Assembly: GCA_016867725.1 (NCBI GenBank)
Contig: VGIX01000002.1
Span: 100,314-164,313, forward strand
DNA from: Candidatus Effluviviaceae Genus I sp.
Lineage (GTDB): Bacteria > Joyebacterota > Joyebacteria > Joyebacterales > Joyebacteraceae
Direction: 5' to 3'
Length of the DNA: 64,000 nucleotides
The notes below the pieces were generated by a model. That model ran no database searches and was not told where the DNA came from. It worked only from the letters and a program-made list of their open reading frames with translations. The position numbers and the translations under genes are program-made. Shown here one piece after another: positions 8,029 through 16,194 of the stretch (its first letter is position 1; every line of letters begins with the position of its first letter).

Positions 8029-9126
8029 TTGAGTCTGGACATTGGGATCATAGGGCTGCCGAACGTCGGGAAGTCCACGCTGTTCAACGCCCTGGCAGGC
8101 ACGTCGGTCCCGTGCAGCAATTACCCGTTCTGCACCGTCGAGGCGAACGTGGGCGTCGTGCCCGTGCCAGACGACCGGCTGGCGAGGCTCGGCGATCTGC
8201 TGCATCCGGAGAAGGTGACGCCGGCGACGATCCGTTTCGTGGACATCGCCGGCCTCGTTCGCGGAGCGAGCCGCGGCGAGGGGCTGGGCAACAAGTTCCT
8301 GGCGAGCATCCGGGACGTGAGCGCCGTGGCGCACGTCGTGCGCTGCTTCGAGGCGCCCGCGGTGAGCCACGTCGAGGAAGGCCTCGATCCCGAGCGGGAT
8401 CTCGACATCGTCCGTTCGGAGCTCATCCTGGCGGACCTCGAGACGGCCGAACGCAACGTGGAGAAGCGGCGGAAGGACGCCGCGAGGGGCGACAAGGCCG
8501 CGCAGCCGTTCGTCGATGCACTGTCGAAGGCCGTGGATGCCCTCGGCGCGGGCACGGAGCTGCGGAAGGCGGAGCTGCGGCACGACGATCGCGAGCACCT
8601 CGAGGGCTACCGCTTCATCACGGCGAAGGACGTTCTCTACGTCGCGAACATCGGGGAGGGGGACATCGGGGCGGGAGAGGGCGCCTGGGTGAAGAGGGTC
8701 TCCGATGCGGCGCGCGAGCCGGACTGGAAGGTCGTGGCCATCGCGGCCGAGACCGAGTCGGAGCTCGTGCGGCTCCCGCGGAACGAGCGGGACGAGATGG
8801 CGGCCGGCCTGGGGCTCATCGAGAGCGGGCTCGACCGCCTCGTGAAGGCGGCCCGGCGGCTCCTGCATCTCGTGACGTTCTTCACGATCAAGGGCCCGGA
8901 GGTCCGGGCGTGGACCATCCCGGAGGGGACAGGTCTCTCGAAGGCGGCCGGGAAGATCCACTCGGACATGGAGCACGGTTTCATCAGAGGCGACGTGGTG
9001 TCGTTCGCCGACCTCCTGGACGGCGGGTCGATGCACGGAGCCCGGGACAAGGGTCACGTGCGCACCGAGGGACGGGACTACCCCGTCCGCGAGGGGGACG
9101 TGGTGCTTGTCCACTTCCACGCGTAG
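8029..9126 (+). CDS. ychF: Ribosome-associated ATPase/GTPase YchF
   Basis: A 365-residue Obg-family P-loop protein, known as OLA1 in eukaryotes, that prefers ATP and binds ribosomes. Seen: GLPNVGKST at residues 8-16, PFCTVEANVGVVPVPD, the DIAGLVRGASRGEGLGNKFL switch II, a central coiled helical insert (residues about 125-190), and a C-terminal TGS domain ending DYPVREGDVVLVHFHA. The start is TTG at 8029 preceded by GGGGGA; no ATG or GTG fits the conserved N-terminus. It lies 28 nt after hppA. Confidence 0.94.
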   Translation: MSLDIGIIGLPNVGKSTLFNALAGTSVPCSNYPFCTVEANVGVVPVPDDRLARLGDLLHPEKVTPATIRFVDIAGLVRGASRGEGLGNKFLASIRDVSAVAHVVRCFEAPAVSHVEEGLDPERDLDIVRSELILADLETAERNVEKRRKDAARGDKAAQPFVDALSKAVDALGAGTELRKAELRHDDREHLEGYRFITAKDVLYVANIGEGDIGAGEGAWVKRVSDAAREPDWKVVAIAAETESELVRLPRNERDEMAAGLGLIESGLDRLVKAARRLLHLVTFFTIKGPEVRAWTIPEGTGLSKAAGKIHSDMEHGFIRGDVVSFADLLDGGSMHGARDKGHVRTEGRDYPVREGDVVLVHFHA

Positions 9127-9184
9127 CGCAGGTTGTGGGGAGATGTGTCCCGACCGGCCCGGGTGAGGGCGGCGGGACCTCCTC

Positions 9185-9205
9185 ACCCCGTCCGCGTGAC
9201 GGGGT
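9185..9205 (+). promoter_or_regulatory. Leader hairpin upstream of rpsF
   Basis: ACCCCGTC (9185-9192) and GACGGGGT (9198-9205) form a perfect 8-bp stem with a 5-nt loop, 27 nt before the rpsF start. rpsF operons in many bacteria have a leader structure bound by S6:S18 for feedback control. I cannot show that this hairpin has the needed bulged CCG motif, so the role is only a suggestion. It could also be a weak terminator for ychF, but no T-run follows. Confidence 0.35.
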
Positions 9206-9232
9206 CGCAGAAGGGACCGAGAGGAGGAGACG

Positions 9233-9523
9233 ATGGCACGGACGTACGAGGGGACGTTCATCCTGAACGCGAGCCTCGACGAGGCCGGGCTTGCTCAGGA
9301 GCAGGCGCGGATCGAGGAGGTCGTCGCCCGCGAGGGCGGCACGGTCAAGCAGTGGGACAAGTGGGGCCGGCGGCGCCTGGCCTACGAGATCGCTGGCCAC
9401 ACGGACGGCATCTACGCGTTCCTGACCTTCGATGCGGAGCCCGCGTCGATCGCCAGACTGACCCAGATCTACCGACTGGACGAGAACATCGTGCGCTTCA
9501 TGTGCGTGAGCCTGGGCGACTGA
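9233..9523 (+). CDS. rpsF: 30S ribosomal protein bS6
   Basis: A 96-residue S6 with [15 protein letters not shown] at the N-terminus and [27 protein letters not shown] in the middle, both typical. It pairs with S18 on the 30S platform. GAGGAGGAGA directly precedes the ATG. The operon order is rpsF-rpsR-rplI; the ssb gene that often lies between rpsF and rpsR is absent here. The C-terminus is the usual length and lacks the poly-Glu tail seen in enterobacteria. Confidence 0.95.
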   Translation: MARTYEGTFILNASLDEAGLAQEQARIEEVVAREGGTVKQWDKWGRRRLAYEIAGHTDGIYAFLTFDAEPASIARLTQIYRLDENIVRFMCVSLGD

Positions 9524-9545
9524 GCGCCCTACAGGAGTCGGCACC

Positions 9546-9803
9546 ATGCGAATGCAGGAAGAGGGATTCCAGCGGAAGGACCGGCACGGCAAGTTCTGCC
9601 GCTTCTGCCAGGACAAGGTCGCCCGCATCGACTACAAGGACGAGAAGAGGCTGCTTCGCTTCGTGACGGAGCAGGGGAAGATCATCCCCCGGAGGGTGAC
9701 AGGCACGTGCGCGAGGCACCAGAGGCAGCTCGCCGCCGCCGTGAAGCGCGCGCGGCAGATAGCGCTCCTCCCGTACGTCGGGAAGCACCACATGCACGGC
9801 TAG
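9546..9803 (+). CDS. rpsR: 30S ribosomal protein bS18
   Basis: An 85-residue S18 with the core [19 protein letters not shown] and the C-terminal [11 protein letters not shown] and ALLPYVGKH. The N-terminal half has FCRFCQDK, so together with Cys of TGTCARH it is the cysteine-containing (probably zinc-binding) form. ATG at 9546 follows ACAGGAG by 9 nt; an in-frame ATG two codons later is possible. It lies 22 nt after rpsF. Confidence 0.95.
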   Translation: MRMQEEGFQRKDRHGKFCRFCQDKVARIDYKDEKRLLRFVTEQGKIIPRRVTGTCARHQRQLAAAVKRARQIALLPYVGKHHMHG

Positions 9804-9830
9804 CGTGACGCGCCGGGGAGGGGGAACGCC

Positions 9831-10274
9831 ATGAAGGTCATTCTCACACAGGACGTGCCGCGGGTCGGTCGCCAGGGGGACGTCGTCAACGTCAAGCCGG
9901 GGTTCGGGCGCAACTTCCTGATCCCAGCGGGCAAGGCGCTGCCGGCGACGCCCGGGAACCTCTCGCAGCTCAAAGTGAGGATCAGGGTCGAAGAGACCCG
10001 CGCGATGAAGGACCGCAGGGCGGCCGAGGAGCTGGCGGCGAAGCTGAACGGCATGTCGTGCACCATCCGGGCGCACGCGGACGAGTCCGACAAGCTCTAC
10101 GGGGCCGTGCACGAACGCGACATCGCGGCCGCTCTCGAGGACCAGGGGGTTTCGGTGGCGCCGCACACCGTCGCCCTCGACGAGCCCATCAAGATGCTCG
10201 GCGTCTATCCGGTCCGGCTTCGGCTGTTCGCCGATGTCGCGGCCGAGATCAGGGTGTGGGTCATCAGGGACTGA
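9831..10274 (+). CDS. rplI: 50S ribosomal protein bL9
   Basis: A 147-residue L9 with the two-domain layout: N-terminal MKVILTQDVPRVGRQGDVVNVKPGFGRNFLIP, a connecting helix (about residues 42-75), and a C-terminal domain with DESDKLYGAVHERDIAAAL. Length is standard. GGGAGGGGG precedes the ATG. It is the last gene of the ribosomal trio; the lipoprotein gene at 10339 follows after 64 nt. Confidence 0.95.
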   Translation: MKVILTQDVPRVGRQGDVVNVKPGFGRNFLIPAGKALPATPGNLSQLKVRIRVEETRAMKDRRAAEELAAKLNGMSCTIRAHADESDKLYGAVHERDIAAALEDQGVSVAPHTVALDEPIKMLGVYPVRLRLFADVAAEIRVWVIRD

Positions 10275-10338
10275 AGCGGAGAGCCGGCACGGACGGACCG
10301 CGCCGTCGCGCGGGAACCGAAGCGCGGGAGGTGTTGTT

Positions 10339-11508
10339 ATGCAGCGGAAGTGGCATGCCCTTGTCGCCGCGGCGACCGCCGTCGCGTGTCTGCTCGGCGG
10401 ATGCGGCAAGAAGGCGGAAGACACCGTGGTGGCCAGGGTCGGAGGCGTCAGCATCACACAGAGCGACCTCGCCGAGCGGCTCTCTGAGCTGCCTGACTTC
10501 GCCCAGCGCCAGTTCGCCGGCCCGATGGGAAGCCTCGAACTTCTGAACAACATGGTCGACGAAGAGGTGCTGTACCAGGCCGCGCGGCAGGCGGGGTACG
10601 AGAAGGACCCCGAGACCGTCAAGCTGCTGGAGGCCATGAAGCGGCGCTCGATGATCCAGGCCTACTATCGCAACGAGATCGAGGGCAAGACGGAGGTAGG
10701 CGAGGAGGACATCGCCGCGTACTACGACGAGCACGTCGAGCTCTTCCACCAGCGCGCGCGGATCAAGTTCCGCCACATCATGGCGGCCACGCGCGACGCC
10801 GCGGCGGATGCGCGACGCCGTGTCCTGGCCGGCGAGACCTTCGACGACGTCGCGCGCGCCGTGTCCACGGACGCGCGCACGAAGGCCGCCGGCGGGCTCA
10901 TGAGCTCGGTGCATCTCGGCGACGCGCTGCCCGACATCGGCATGGATGCGGCGTTCATCGAGAAGCTCTTCGGCTGGAAGATCGGCGAGACGACGGACCC
11001 GCTTCGCTCCGAGAAGGGATGGCACGTCATCCGCATCGAGGAGAAGCAGGAAGCGGGCAGGAAGCCGCTGGACGAGGTTCGGGATCTCATCGCCAAGAAC
11101 CTGAAGCCGGCGAAGACGCGTGAGCGCTATGAGAGCATCCTCGAGCAGCTGAAGGCCAAGTACCGGGTGAAGGTGAACGAGGAGGTCTTCAAGGGCGCTG
11201 TGCCGAGCGAGGAGGCCCTCTTCACGCGCGCCCAGCAGACGACCGACGTCGCCCAGAGGCTCGACGCCTATCTGCAGATCGTGATGGAGTATCCGGACGG
11301 CCAGTACGCCGACGACGCCCAGTTCATGATCGGGTTCATCCAGTCCGAGGAGCTCCGCGACTACGAAGCGGCGACGAACGCGTTCCGCCGCCTTCTGCAG
11401 AACTACCCGAACTCGGAGCTGGGCGAGTCAGCGAGATGGATGCTGGAGAACATGGGCAAGGAGGCGCCGCCCTTCGAGGAGCCGGGGAAGTCCGCCAAGG
11501 GGCGGTAG
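10339..11508 (+). CDS. Parvulin-type peptidyl-prolyl isomerase lipoprotein with C-terminal TPR-like repeats
   Basis: A 389-residue exported protein. Residues 1-20 are a lipoprotein signal ending in LLGGC. The order after that is a SurA-N-like helical segment (SITQSDLAERLSELPDF, LLNNMVDEEVLYQAA), a PpiC/rotamase domain (about 125-235; RIKFRHIMAATRD, GGLMSSVHLGD, GWHVIRIEEK), and a tail resembling two tetratricopeptide or YfiO-type units (DAYLQIVMEYPDGQYADDAQ, AFRRLLQNYPNSELGESA). Such proteins assist folding of outer-membrane proteins. ATG at 10339 has GGGAGGTG upstream; an in-frame GTG at 10234 would overlap rplI and bury the signal peptide. The TPR tail is unusual for SurA/PrsA. Confidence 0.85.
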   Translation: MQRKWHALVAAATAVACLLGGCGKKAEDTVVARVGGVSITQSDLAERLSELPDFAQRQFAGPMGSLELLNNMVDEEVLYQAARQAGYEKDPETVKLLEAMKRRSMIQAYYRNEIEGKTEVGEEDIAAYYDEHVELFHQRARIKFRHIMAATRDAAADARRRVLAGETFDDVARAVSTDARTKAAGGLMSSVHLGDALPDIGMDAAFIEKLFGWKIGETTDPLRSEKGWHVIRIEEKQEAGRKPLDEVRDLIAKNLKPAKTRERYESILEQLKAKYRVKVNEEVFKGAVPSEEALFTRAQQTTDVAQRLDAYLQIVMEYPDGQYADDAQFMIGFIQSEELRDYEAATNAFRRLLQNYPNSELGESARWMLENMGKEAPPFEEPGKSAKGR

Positions 11509-11555
11509 CGGGCTCCGACGGGAGGGACGGTCTCGCAGGGACGCGCACCAAAGGA

Positions 11556-11587
11556 GAGGGGGGCGGCGCCGGGCGCCGCCCCCCCTC
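11556..11587 (+). terminator. GC-rich hairpin between convergent genes
   Basis: A long stem, about 12-14 bp of G-rich left arm (11556-11569) pairing with a C-rich right arm (11573-11587) around a CGG loop. It lies between the end of the parvulin gene and the end of the minus-strand gene at 11652. There is no T-run on either side, so it may act as a bidirectional Rho-assisted or structure-only terminator. Confidence 0.55.
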
Positions 11588-11651
11588 GCGTGCTACGGCT
11601 CGCCATGGTCCGTCTCGCCGCGCGTCGGGACGCGCGGACGGCACCTCGCCG

Positions 11652-12878
11652 CTAGCGGTACATCGCCTTCAGACGACCCCAGGTCATGCTCTGCACCGGC
11701 GTGTCCGTCCAGTCCTCAAGCCAGGTGTCGTCGAGCATGATCCCGGCCCCGCCGGCCGCGCCGGGCCCGCAGCCGTTGCTCGTCGTGAAGAAGGTGATCC
11801 TGAACTTGAAGAACGTGCCCGGCAGATAGGGCGAGAGGTCATGGCCGTTGATGCCGGCAAGCGCCCAGCCACTGCACTGACCGAAGTCACCCCACCAGTT
11901 CCCTATCGTGTACCACTCGCCGCCGCCGTCGGTGGTGATCTCCTCCTTCCACCAGTCGTTGTCCACGGTCGGAACCTCCGCGTGAAGCAGGAAGCGGAGC
12001 GTGCACACGGCCACTCCGGCCAGTGAGACGGGCGGGCTGATGAGCGAGTTGTTGAGGTTCGGCGGGATCAGGCTCGTGTCGGCATCGTCGCCGCACCACC
12101 AGGAGTGCGGGTCCGACCAGGCAGGGCAGCGCCTCGAGATGATGTGCCAGTAGTCGCCCGCGCTGCCGGGAACCGCCGGCACGCACAGGCCGCCCGACTC
12201 GCCGTCGTCGAAGAAGTAGTCCGTGCTCGAATAGAAGTCGAAGATCCGGACGTTGTCCACCATGAAGGCGCCGCCGTCGGAGTCGTACAGCCCGTCGGCG
12301 TCCGACCACGCGCCGTCCGAGATGAAGCGGATGCGCGCGTTGACCGGGTTGTCGTAGTCGCCAAGCAGATACCCGTAGTCGCCGAGGTCCTGCCAGCCGC
12401 CGGACGACCCGTCGAGCCCGGGACCCAGATCCACGAACACGCCCAGGCTCTCGGCCTGGATGTACGTGTAGTCGTACCCCGGCTCGGAGTCGTGCCGGTG
12501 GGCGAAGGTCAGGACCGGGTAGGTGGCCCCGGTCACGTCGGTCTCGGGGATCCGCAGGATCTGATCCCAGGCGTTGCCGTACCCGTCGCCGCCGCTGAAC
12601 GCGGCGTTGAGCTCTCCGCACCACCACGAGTACGTGCCCTCGTAGGCATAGTACGTGTCGAGGTGGAACTTCGGCACGGCGCCAACCGTGTTATCGACAT
12701 GGGTCCAGCCGTTCTGGCCGCTCTCCATGTCGTCGTAGAAGATGATGATCGGGCTCCGCCCGTCGTGTGGACGGACTCGTTCGGTCCAGGGAGCGATCTC
12801 GCGCCGGGCCGCTCCGAGCACGACGCCCGGAAGCACCAGCAGCACGAGCACTGCGAGCATGAGCGAACGATTGCGCAT
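11652..12878 (-). CDS. Secreted protein of unknown function, 'DDMESG' type
   Basis: A 408-residue exported protein. Residues 1-23 form a signal peptide (MRNRSLMLAVLVLLVLPGVV then GA). Two similar beta-sandwich-like halves can be seen, each opening with an acidic motif: FYDDMESGQNGWT near residue 47 and YFFDDGESGGLC near residue 235. Both halves contain a SWWCG motif (YSWWCGELN, HSWWCGDDAD), so the protein looks like an internal duplication. The first-half motif resembles the MAM/jellyroll-like modules attached to immune-inhibitor-A-type peptidases, but no peptidase motif is present. ATG at 12878 is preceded by GGAAGGGGG; a GTG seven codons upstream is less likely. Confidence 0.7.
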   Translation of the reverse strand: MRNRSLMLAVLVLLVLPGVVLGAARREIAPWTERVRPHDGRSPIIIFYDDMESGQNGWTHVDNTVGAVPKFHLDTYYAYEGTYSWWCGELNAAFSGGDGYGNAWDQILRIPETDVTGATYPVLTFAHRHDSEPGYDYTYIQAESLGVFVDLGPGLDGSSGGWQDLGDYGYLLGDYDNPVNARIRFISDGAWSDADGLYDSDGGAFMVDNVRIFDFYSSTDYFFDDGESGGLCVPAVPGSAGDYWHIISRRCPAWSDPHSWWCGDDADTSLIPPNLNNSLISPPVSLAGVAVCTLRFLLHAEVPTVDNDWWKEEITTDGGGEWYTIGNWWGDFGQCSGWALAGINGHDLSPYLPGTFFKFRITFFTTSNGCGPGAAGGAGIMLDDTWLEDWTDTPVQSMTWGRLKAMYR

Positions 12879-12906
12879 GGTCTGATCCCCCTTCCTCACT
12901 CAGCCG

Positions 12907-12940
12907 GCCGCACGAGCGCGCCATCGGGCGGGCGTGCGGC
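12907..12940 (-). promoter_or_regulatory. Inverted repeat in the leader of the secreted-protein gene
   Basis: GCCGCACG (12907-12914) and CGTGCGGC (12933-12940) form an 8-bp stem, about 30 nt upstream of the start at 12878 and next to its ribosome site. A smaller TGGGT/ACCCA hairpin lies just upstream in the transcript (about 12950-12967). The leader could be structured; I could not match it to a known riboswitch class. Confidence 0.35.
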
Positions 12941-13168
12941 AACACCGTTTGATGGGTCCTGGCCACCCAAGAAGGCGCAGTCTCCCGAAGCTCACCTCCT
13001 TCGCGGGGAAGCGCGTGGACGCGAACCCCAGCCCGTCCCTCACGCGTCATGTAATGCAAACGACGTGCCAAGGCAATAGGACAATCGGGCGGGCTGCGGA
13101 GACCTTCTGCCTGTGCTGAGTGGACTGTGTAACGTCGTTGCCGGGGGTCAGAAGTGCCGCAATAGCCC

Positions 13169-13198
13169 TTGACCAAGGCGAGAAGCACGGGCTAAGCT
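13169..13198 (+). promoter_or_regulatory. Predicted promoter for selA
   Basis: TTGACC (13169-13174) and TAAGCT (13193-13198) are 18 nt apart, about 110 nt upstream of selA. This lies in the 429-nt spacer 12879-13307, which is locally lower in GC than its surroundings and holds no convincing gene. The match is weaker than the 17-nt-spaced promoters elsewhere in the window. Confidence 0.4.
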
Positions 13199-13206
13199 CC
13201 GGCGGC

Positions 13207-13234
13207 CGATTATCAAGGGTTGCAGTGTTGTCAA
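13207..13234 (-). promoter_or_regulatory. Possible divergent promoter for the secreted-protein gene
   Basis: On the minus strand TTGACA (13234-13229) and TAATCG (13212-13207) are 16 nt apart. If used, it would give the gene at 12878 a leader of more than 300 nt. It is interleaved with the selA-facing promoter, so the two would compete. Confidence 0.3.
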
Positions 13235-13307
13235 GCAACGGGTGCCGAAGGCCGCCGGGCGGTTCTCGTACGCGCGGCAGCCGACGGACGGCCGAGGGAC
13301 GCTTCCC

Positions 13308-14714
13308 ATGAACCGAGAGGACCTGCTCCGTGCCCTTCCCTCGGTGGACGCCGCGGTGAAGCACCTGGAGCAACGCGGGGCCGCCTCCGGGTGTCCTCGC
13401 CGGATGCTCGTCCGGGCGGTCCGCGCGGCCATCGAGCGCCTGCGCGTAGACGTGATGTCCGGCGCCCTGGACGCGGAGCCCCCCGGAGCGGTCCGGAACG
13501 CCGCCATCGCGGCCGTTGAGACCGCGGCAGCGCGGGCCGGCAGCGCGGAGATGGTGTCCGTCATCAACGCCACGGGCGTGATCATCCACACGAACCTCGG
13601 GAGGGCTCCGCTCCCGCGGGCGGCGCTGGAGGCGATCTCCCGAACCGCGGCCGGATACTGCGACCTCGAGTACGATCTCGGCCGCGGTGACAGAGGCTCT
13701 CGCGACGAGGCGGTCAAGGAGGCGCTCTGCGAGCTCACGGGAGCGGAGGACGCCCTCGTCGTCAACAACAACGCGGCCGCGGTGATGCTCGCCCTCGACA
13801 CGCTGGCGCGCGGGCGCGAGGTCGTGGTCTCTCGCAGCGAGTTGATCGAGATCGGCGGAGCCTTCAGGCTTCACGAGGTCTTCGAGAAGAGCGGCGCGAC
13901 GCTGGTCGAGGTCGGGACCACGAACCGCACCAGGATCGAGGACTTCGAGCGCGCCGTCAGAGCGCAGACCGCCGCCCTCATGTCGGCGCACTGGAGCAAC
14001 TACGCGATCGTCGGGTTCGTCGACCGAGTGCCGCTCGAGGAGCTCGCGGCGCTCGGAGCGCGGCGCGGCATTCCCGTCATCCATGACCTCGGAAGCGGGC
14101 TCCTTGCACCGGGAGACGCGGTGGGGCTTCATGGCGAGGCGTCCGTGGCAGAGAGCCTGGGCGGCGGCGTGTCCCTGTGCACCATGAGCGGCGACAAGCT
14201 GATCGGCGGCCCGCAGGCAGGCATCGCCGTGGGATCCTCCGCGCTCGTGAGGCGCATGCGGGCGAACCCGCTGGCTCGCGCTCTGAGGCCGTGCAAGCTC
14301 ACGCTCGCCGCGCTTCAGGCCACGCTGAACCTCTACCTTGCCGAGCGCGAGAGAGACGAGATCCCGGTCCTCCGGATGCTGACCGCGTCCGTGGACGAGC
14401 TCGAGGAGCGCGCCCGTTCGATCGTCCGGATCGCGGGGCCGCGATGCGCCTCGGCGCTCCGCATCGTGGACCTCGAGTCGCGGGTCGGAGGCGGCGCCGC
14501 GCCCGAGCGCGTTGTCGCAAGCAAGGGGATCGAGATCGCGACGCTCGCGAACCGCGCGGAGGCGGTCGCGACCAGGATGCTGCACTCGGACAGGCCCGTG
14601 GTCGTCCGCCTGCACGAGGGACGCGTCCTCGTGGACCTGAGGACGGTGCTCCCCTCGCAGGACGAGGCGCTGGCAGCCTGCATAGCGGAGGCGGTGAACG
14701 GCAATGGAGCATGA
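13308..14714 (+). CDS. selA: L-seryl-tRNA(Sec) selenium transferase
   Basis: A 468-residue PLP enzyme that converts seryl-tRNA(Sec) to selenocysteyl-tRNA(Sec) with selenophosphate. Seen: VINATGVIIHTNLGRAPL near residues 84-101, the YCDLEYDLGRGDRGSRD stretch near 118-134, PVIHDLGSGLL, and the PLP-lysine motif SGDKLIGGPQAG with Lys297 (family position about 295). Length matches bacterial SelA, which argues against the shorter SelA-like paralogues. ATG at 13308 is preceded by GAGGG. selB, selD and selC are not in the window; selB usually follows selA, but here a SPOR protein gene overlaps its end by 11 nt. Confidence 0.9.
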   Translation: MNREDLLRALPSVDAAVKHLEQRGAASGCPRRMLVRAVRAAIERLRVDVMSGALDAEPPGAVRNAAIAAVETAAARAGSAEMVSVINATGVIIHTNLGRAPLPRAALEAISRTAAGYCDLEYDLGRGDRGSRDEAVKEALCELTGAEDALVVNNNAAAVMLALDTLARGREVVVSRSELIEIGGAFRLHEVFEKSGATLVEVGTTNRTRIEDFERAVRAQTAALMSAHWSNYAIVGFVDRVPLEELAALGARRGIPVIHDLGSGLLAPGDAVGLHGEASVAESLGGGVSLCTMSGDKLIGGPQAGIAVGSSALVRRMRANPLARALRPCKLTLAALQATLNLYLAERERDEIPVLRMLTASVDELEERARSIVRIAGPRCASALRIVDLESRVGGGAAPERVVASKGIEIATLANRAEAVATRMLHSDRPVVVRLHEGRVLVDLRTVLPSQDEALAACIAEAVNGNGA

Positions 14715-16185
14715 CAGGAACTCGCCCGCGTCCGGCGCCGACGCGTCGGACGAGCTCGTCTCCCCGGGCCTGTGCGTCGCGGTGCTTGCCGCCGAGCTGG
14801 CCTGGGAGGACGGCGGTCCCGTGCGCGTTCGCGCGGAGGCCGACGAGCAGGCGCCCTCGTGGACGACGCCGCTTTCGGAGCATCTGGGCGCGGGCCCGGG
14901 CGCCGTCGTGGGCGTCACCGCGAAGGAACCCATGCTGGCGGCGGCCGTCGCGGTGAAGCTCGCCGTCGGCGTGGCGGACGGCGGACGGCGCGTCGTGATC
15001 GCGGACGGCAGCCTGCACGCTCCGGCCATCGCGAAGCCGCTTGAGGGCGACGGGGACGAGGGGCTGGTCGATTCGGTGCTGTTCGGCGTGTCAACGGCCG
15101 TCACGGCGCGCAGGACGCTGGCGCCGGGCGTGAGCGTGATGACCTCCGGGTCCGTTCCCGTCCTGGCCGAGGATGTCTTCCGGGCGGACGCGTTCGAAAC
15201 CACCGTGAGGGGCTTCGCTCAGGACGTCACGGTGTTCCTCGCGCTGCCAGCGGTCTTCCTCGCCGGCGCGGGGCGTGTGCTGTCGCATCTCGTCGTGGCC
15301 GGCACCACCGCTGACGAGATGCGGTCCGTCGCGGAGCAGGCGCGGTCCGCCGGCACGGAGGCGCGGCGGACGGTCGGTGTGCTCGTCTCCAGACCGAGGC
15401 CGCTTCGTCCCGCGGGCGTGGCGCCGCAGGCCGAGCTGCCGAGGAGAGAGACCATCGCCACGGAACCCGTCAGCGAGTCCGCCGTCGAAGAGCAGCCTGC
15501 GCCGACTCCCCAACCTCCCGTGCCGCCTGCAGACGACGCAGGCGCTGCAACGCCGGCCGCCCCCGTGTGGCAGCCGCGCAGGTCGCCGATGCGCACCGCC
15601 GCAGGGCCGGCGGCAGGAGCCGAGACGCGGCAGAGAAGACGGAGCAGCGCGACCGTCCCCGCGACGGTCGCTGTCCTCGTTCTGGGCGCCGTCGCGGTCG
15701 CCTGGTGGCTGGGGACCTCGCGCAGCCCACAGCCCCCCGCCCGGACCGCCGGGCCCACCGGCGCAGGCGAACGCCCCGCGGCGGAGGTTCCCGTCGAGGT
15801 CGCGGGCGGCACCGGGCTCGATGCAGAGCCGGCGCCCGTCGGCGGGCAGGGGACGGAGGGCCAGCCTCCCGCCCCGGCGCCGCGCGAGACCGCCGCTGCG
15901 GTCCCCGCAGCGCCTCCGACGGCGGCCGGCCCAGGTGGTCCGTACGTCATCTTCGTGAGTTCGCACAGAAGCCAGAGCGCCGCTGAGGCGGACGCTGGAG
16001 CGCTCGCGGCCAGGGGGATCCCCTCCGCGGTGGTGCGCGCCGAGGTCGGCGACAGGGGAGCGTGGTACAGGGTCCGCGTGGCGGGGGGCTACCCGACGCT
16101 CGCGGCCGCCCGGGACGGGCTTGAGTCCGTCAGGCGTCTGGCCTACGAGGGCGCCTGGATCGAGCGCGCGCCGGAGAGCGACTGA
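14704..16185 (+). CDS. SPOR-domain membrane protein with degenerate MinD/BY-kinase-like N-terminus
   Basis: A 493-residue protein. Residues about 65-230 follow the strand/helix order of MinD/CpsD-like ATPases: VVGVTAKEPMLAAAVAVKLA where the Walker A should be, RRVVIADGSLHAP in place of VLLIDADLRRP, then GVSVMTSGSVPVLAEDVF. No GKS/GKT is present, so nucleotide binding is doubtful. A Pro/Ala-rich linker leads to one membrane span (about 318-338), a second low-complexity linker, and a SPOR domain (about 412-488: YVIFVSSHRSQSAAEADAGA, YRVRVAGGYPTLAAARDGL). SPOR binds denuded septal peptidoglycan, so a role in division or envelope is likely. The first half faces the cytoplasm by prediction. Confidence 0.7.
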   Translation: MEHDRNSPASGADASDELVSPGLCVAVLAAELAWEDGGPVRVRAEADEQAPSWTTPLSEHLGAGPGAVVGVTAKEPMLAAAVAVKLAVGVADGGRRVVIADGSLHAPAIAKPLEGDGDEGLVDSVLFGVSTAVTARRTLAPGVSVMTSGSVPVLAEDVFRADAFETTVRGFAQDVTVFLALPAVFLAGAGRVLSHLVVAGTTADEMRSVAEQARSAGTEARRTVGVLVSRPRPLRPAGVAPQAELPRRETIATEPVSESAVEEQPAPTPQPPVPPADDAGAATPAAPVWQPRRSPMRTAAGPAAGAETRQRRRSSATVPATVAVLVLGAVAVAWWLGTSRSPQPPARTAGPTGAGERPAAEVPVEVAGGTGLDAEPAPVGGQGTEGQPPAPAPRETAAAVPAAPPTAAGPGGPYVIFVSSHRSQSAAEADAGALAARGIPSAVVRAEVGDRGAWYRVRVAGGYPTLAAARDGLESVRRLAYEGAWIERAPESD

Positions 16186-16194
16186 GGAGGCCTC

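Noticed and set aside
12879-13080. c-di-GMP (GEMM) riboswitch in the leader of the minus-strand gene
   Set aside because: The conserved GGGACGCAAAGCC-type core and tetraloop-receptor parts are absent when the minus strand is read.
13000-13307. tRNA-Sec (selC) beside selA
   Set aside because: No 8-bp acceptor, long variable arm or TCA anticodon loop could be assembled from this spacer on either strand.
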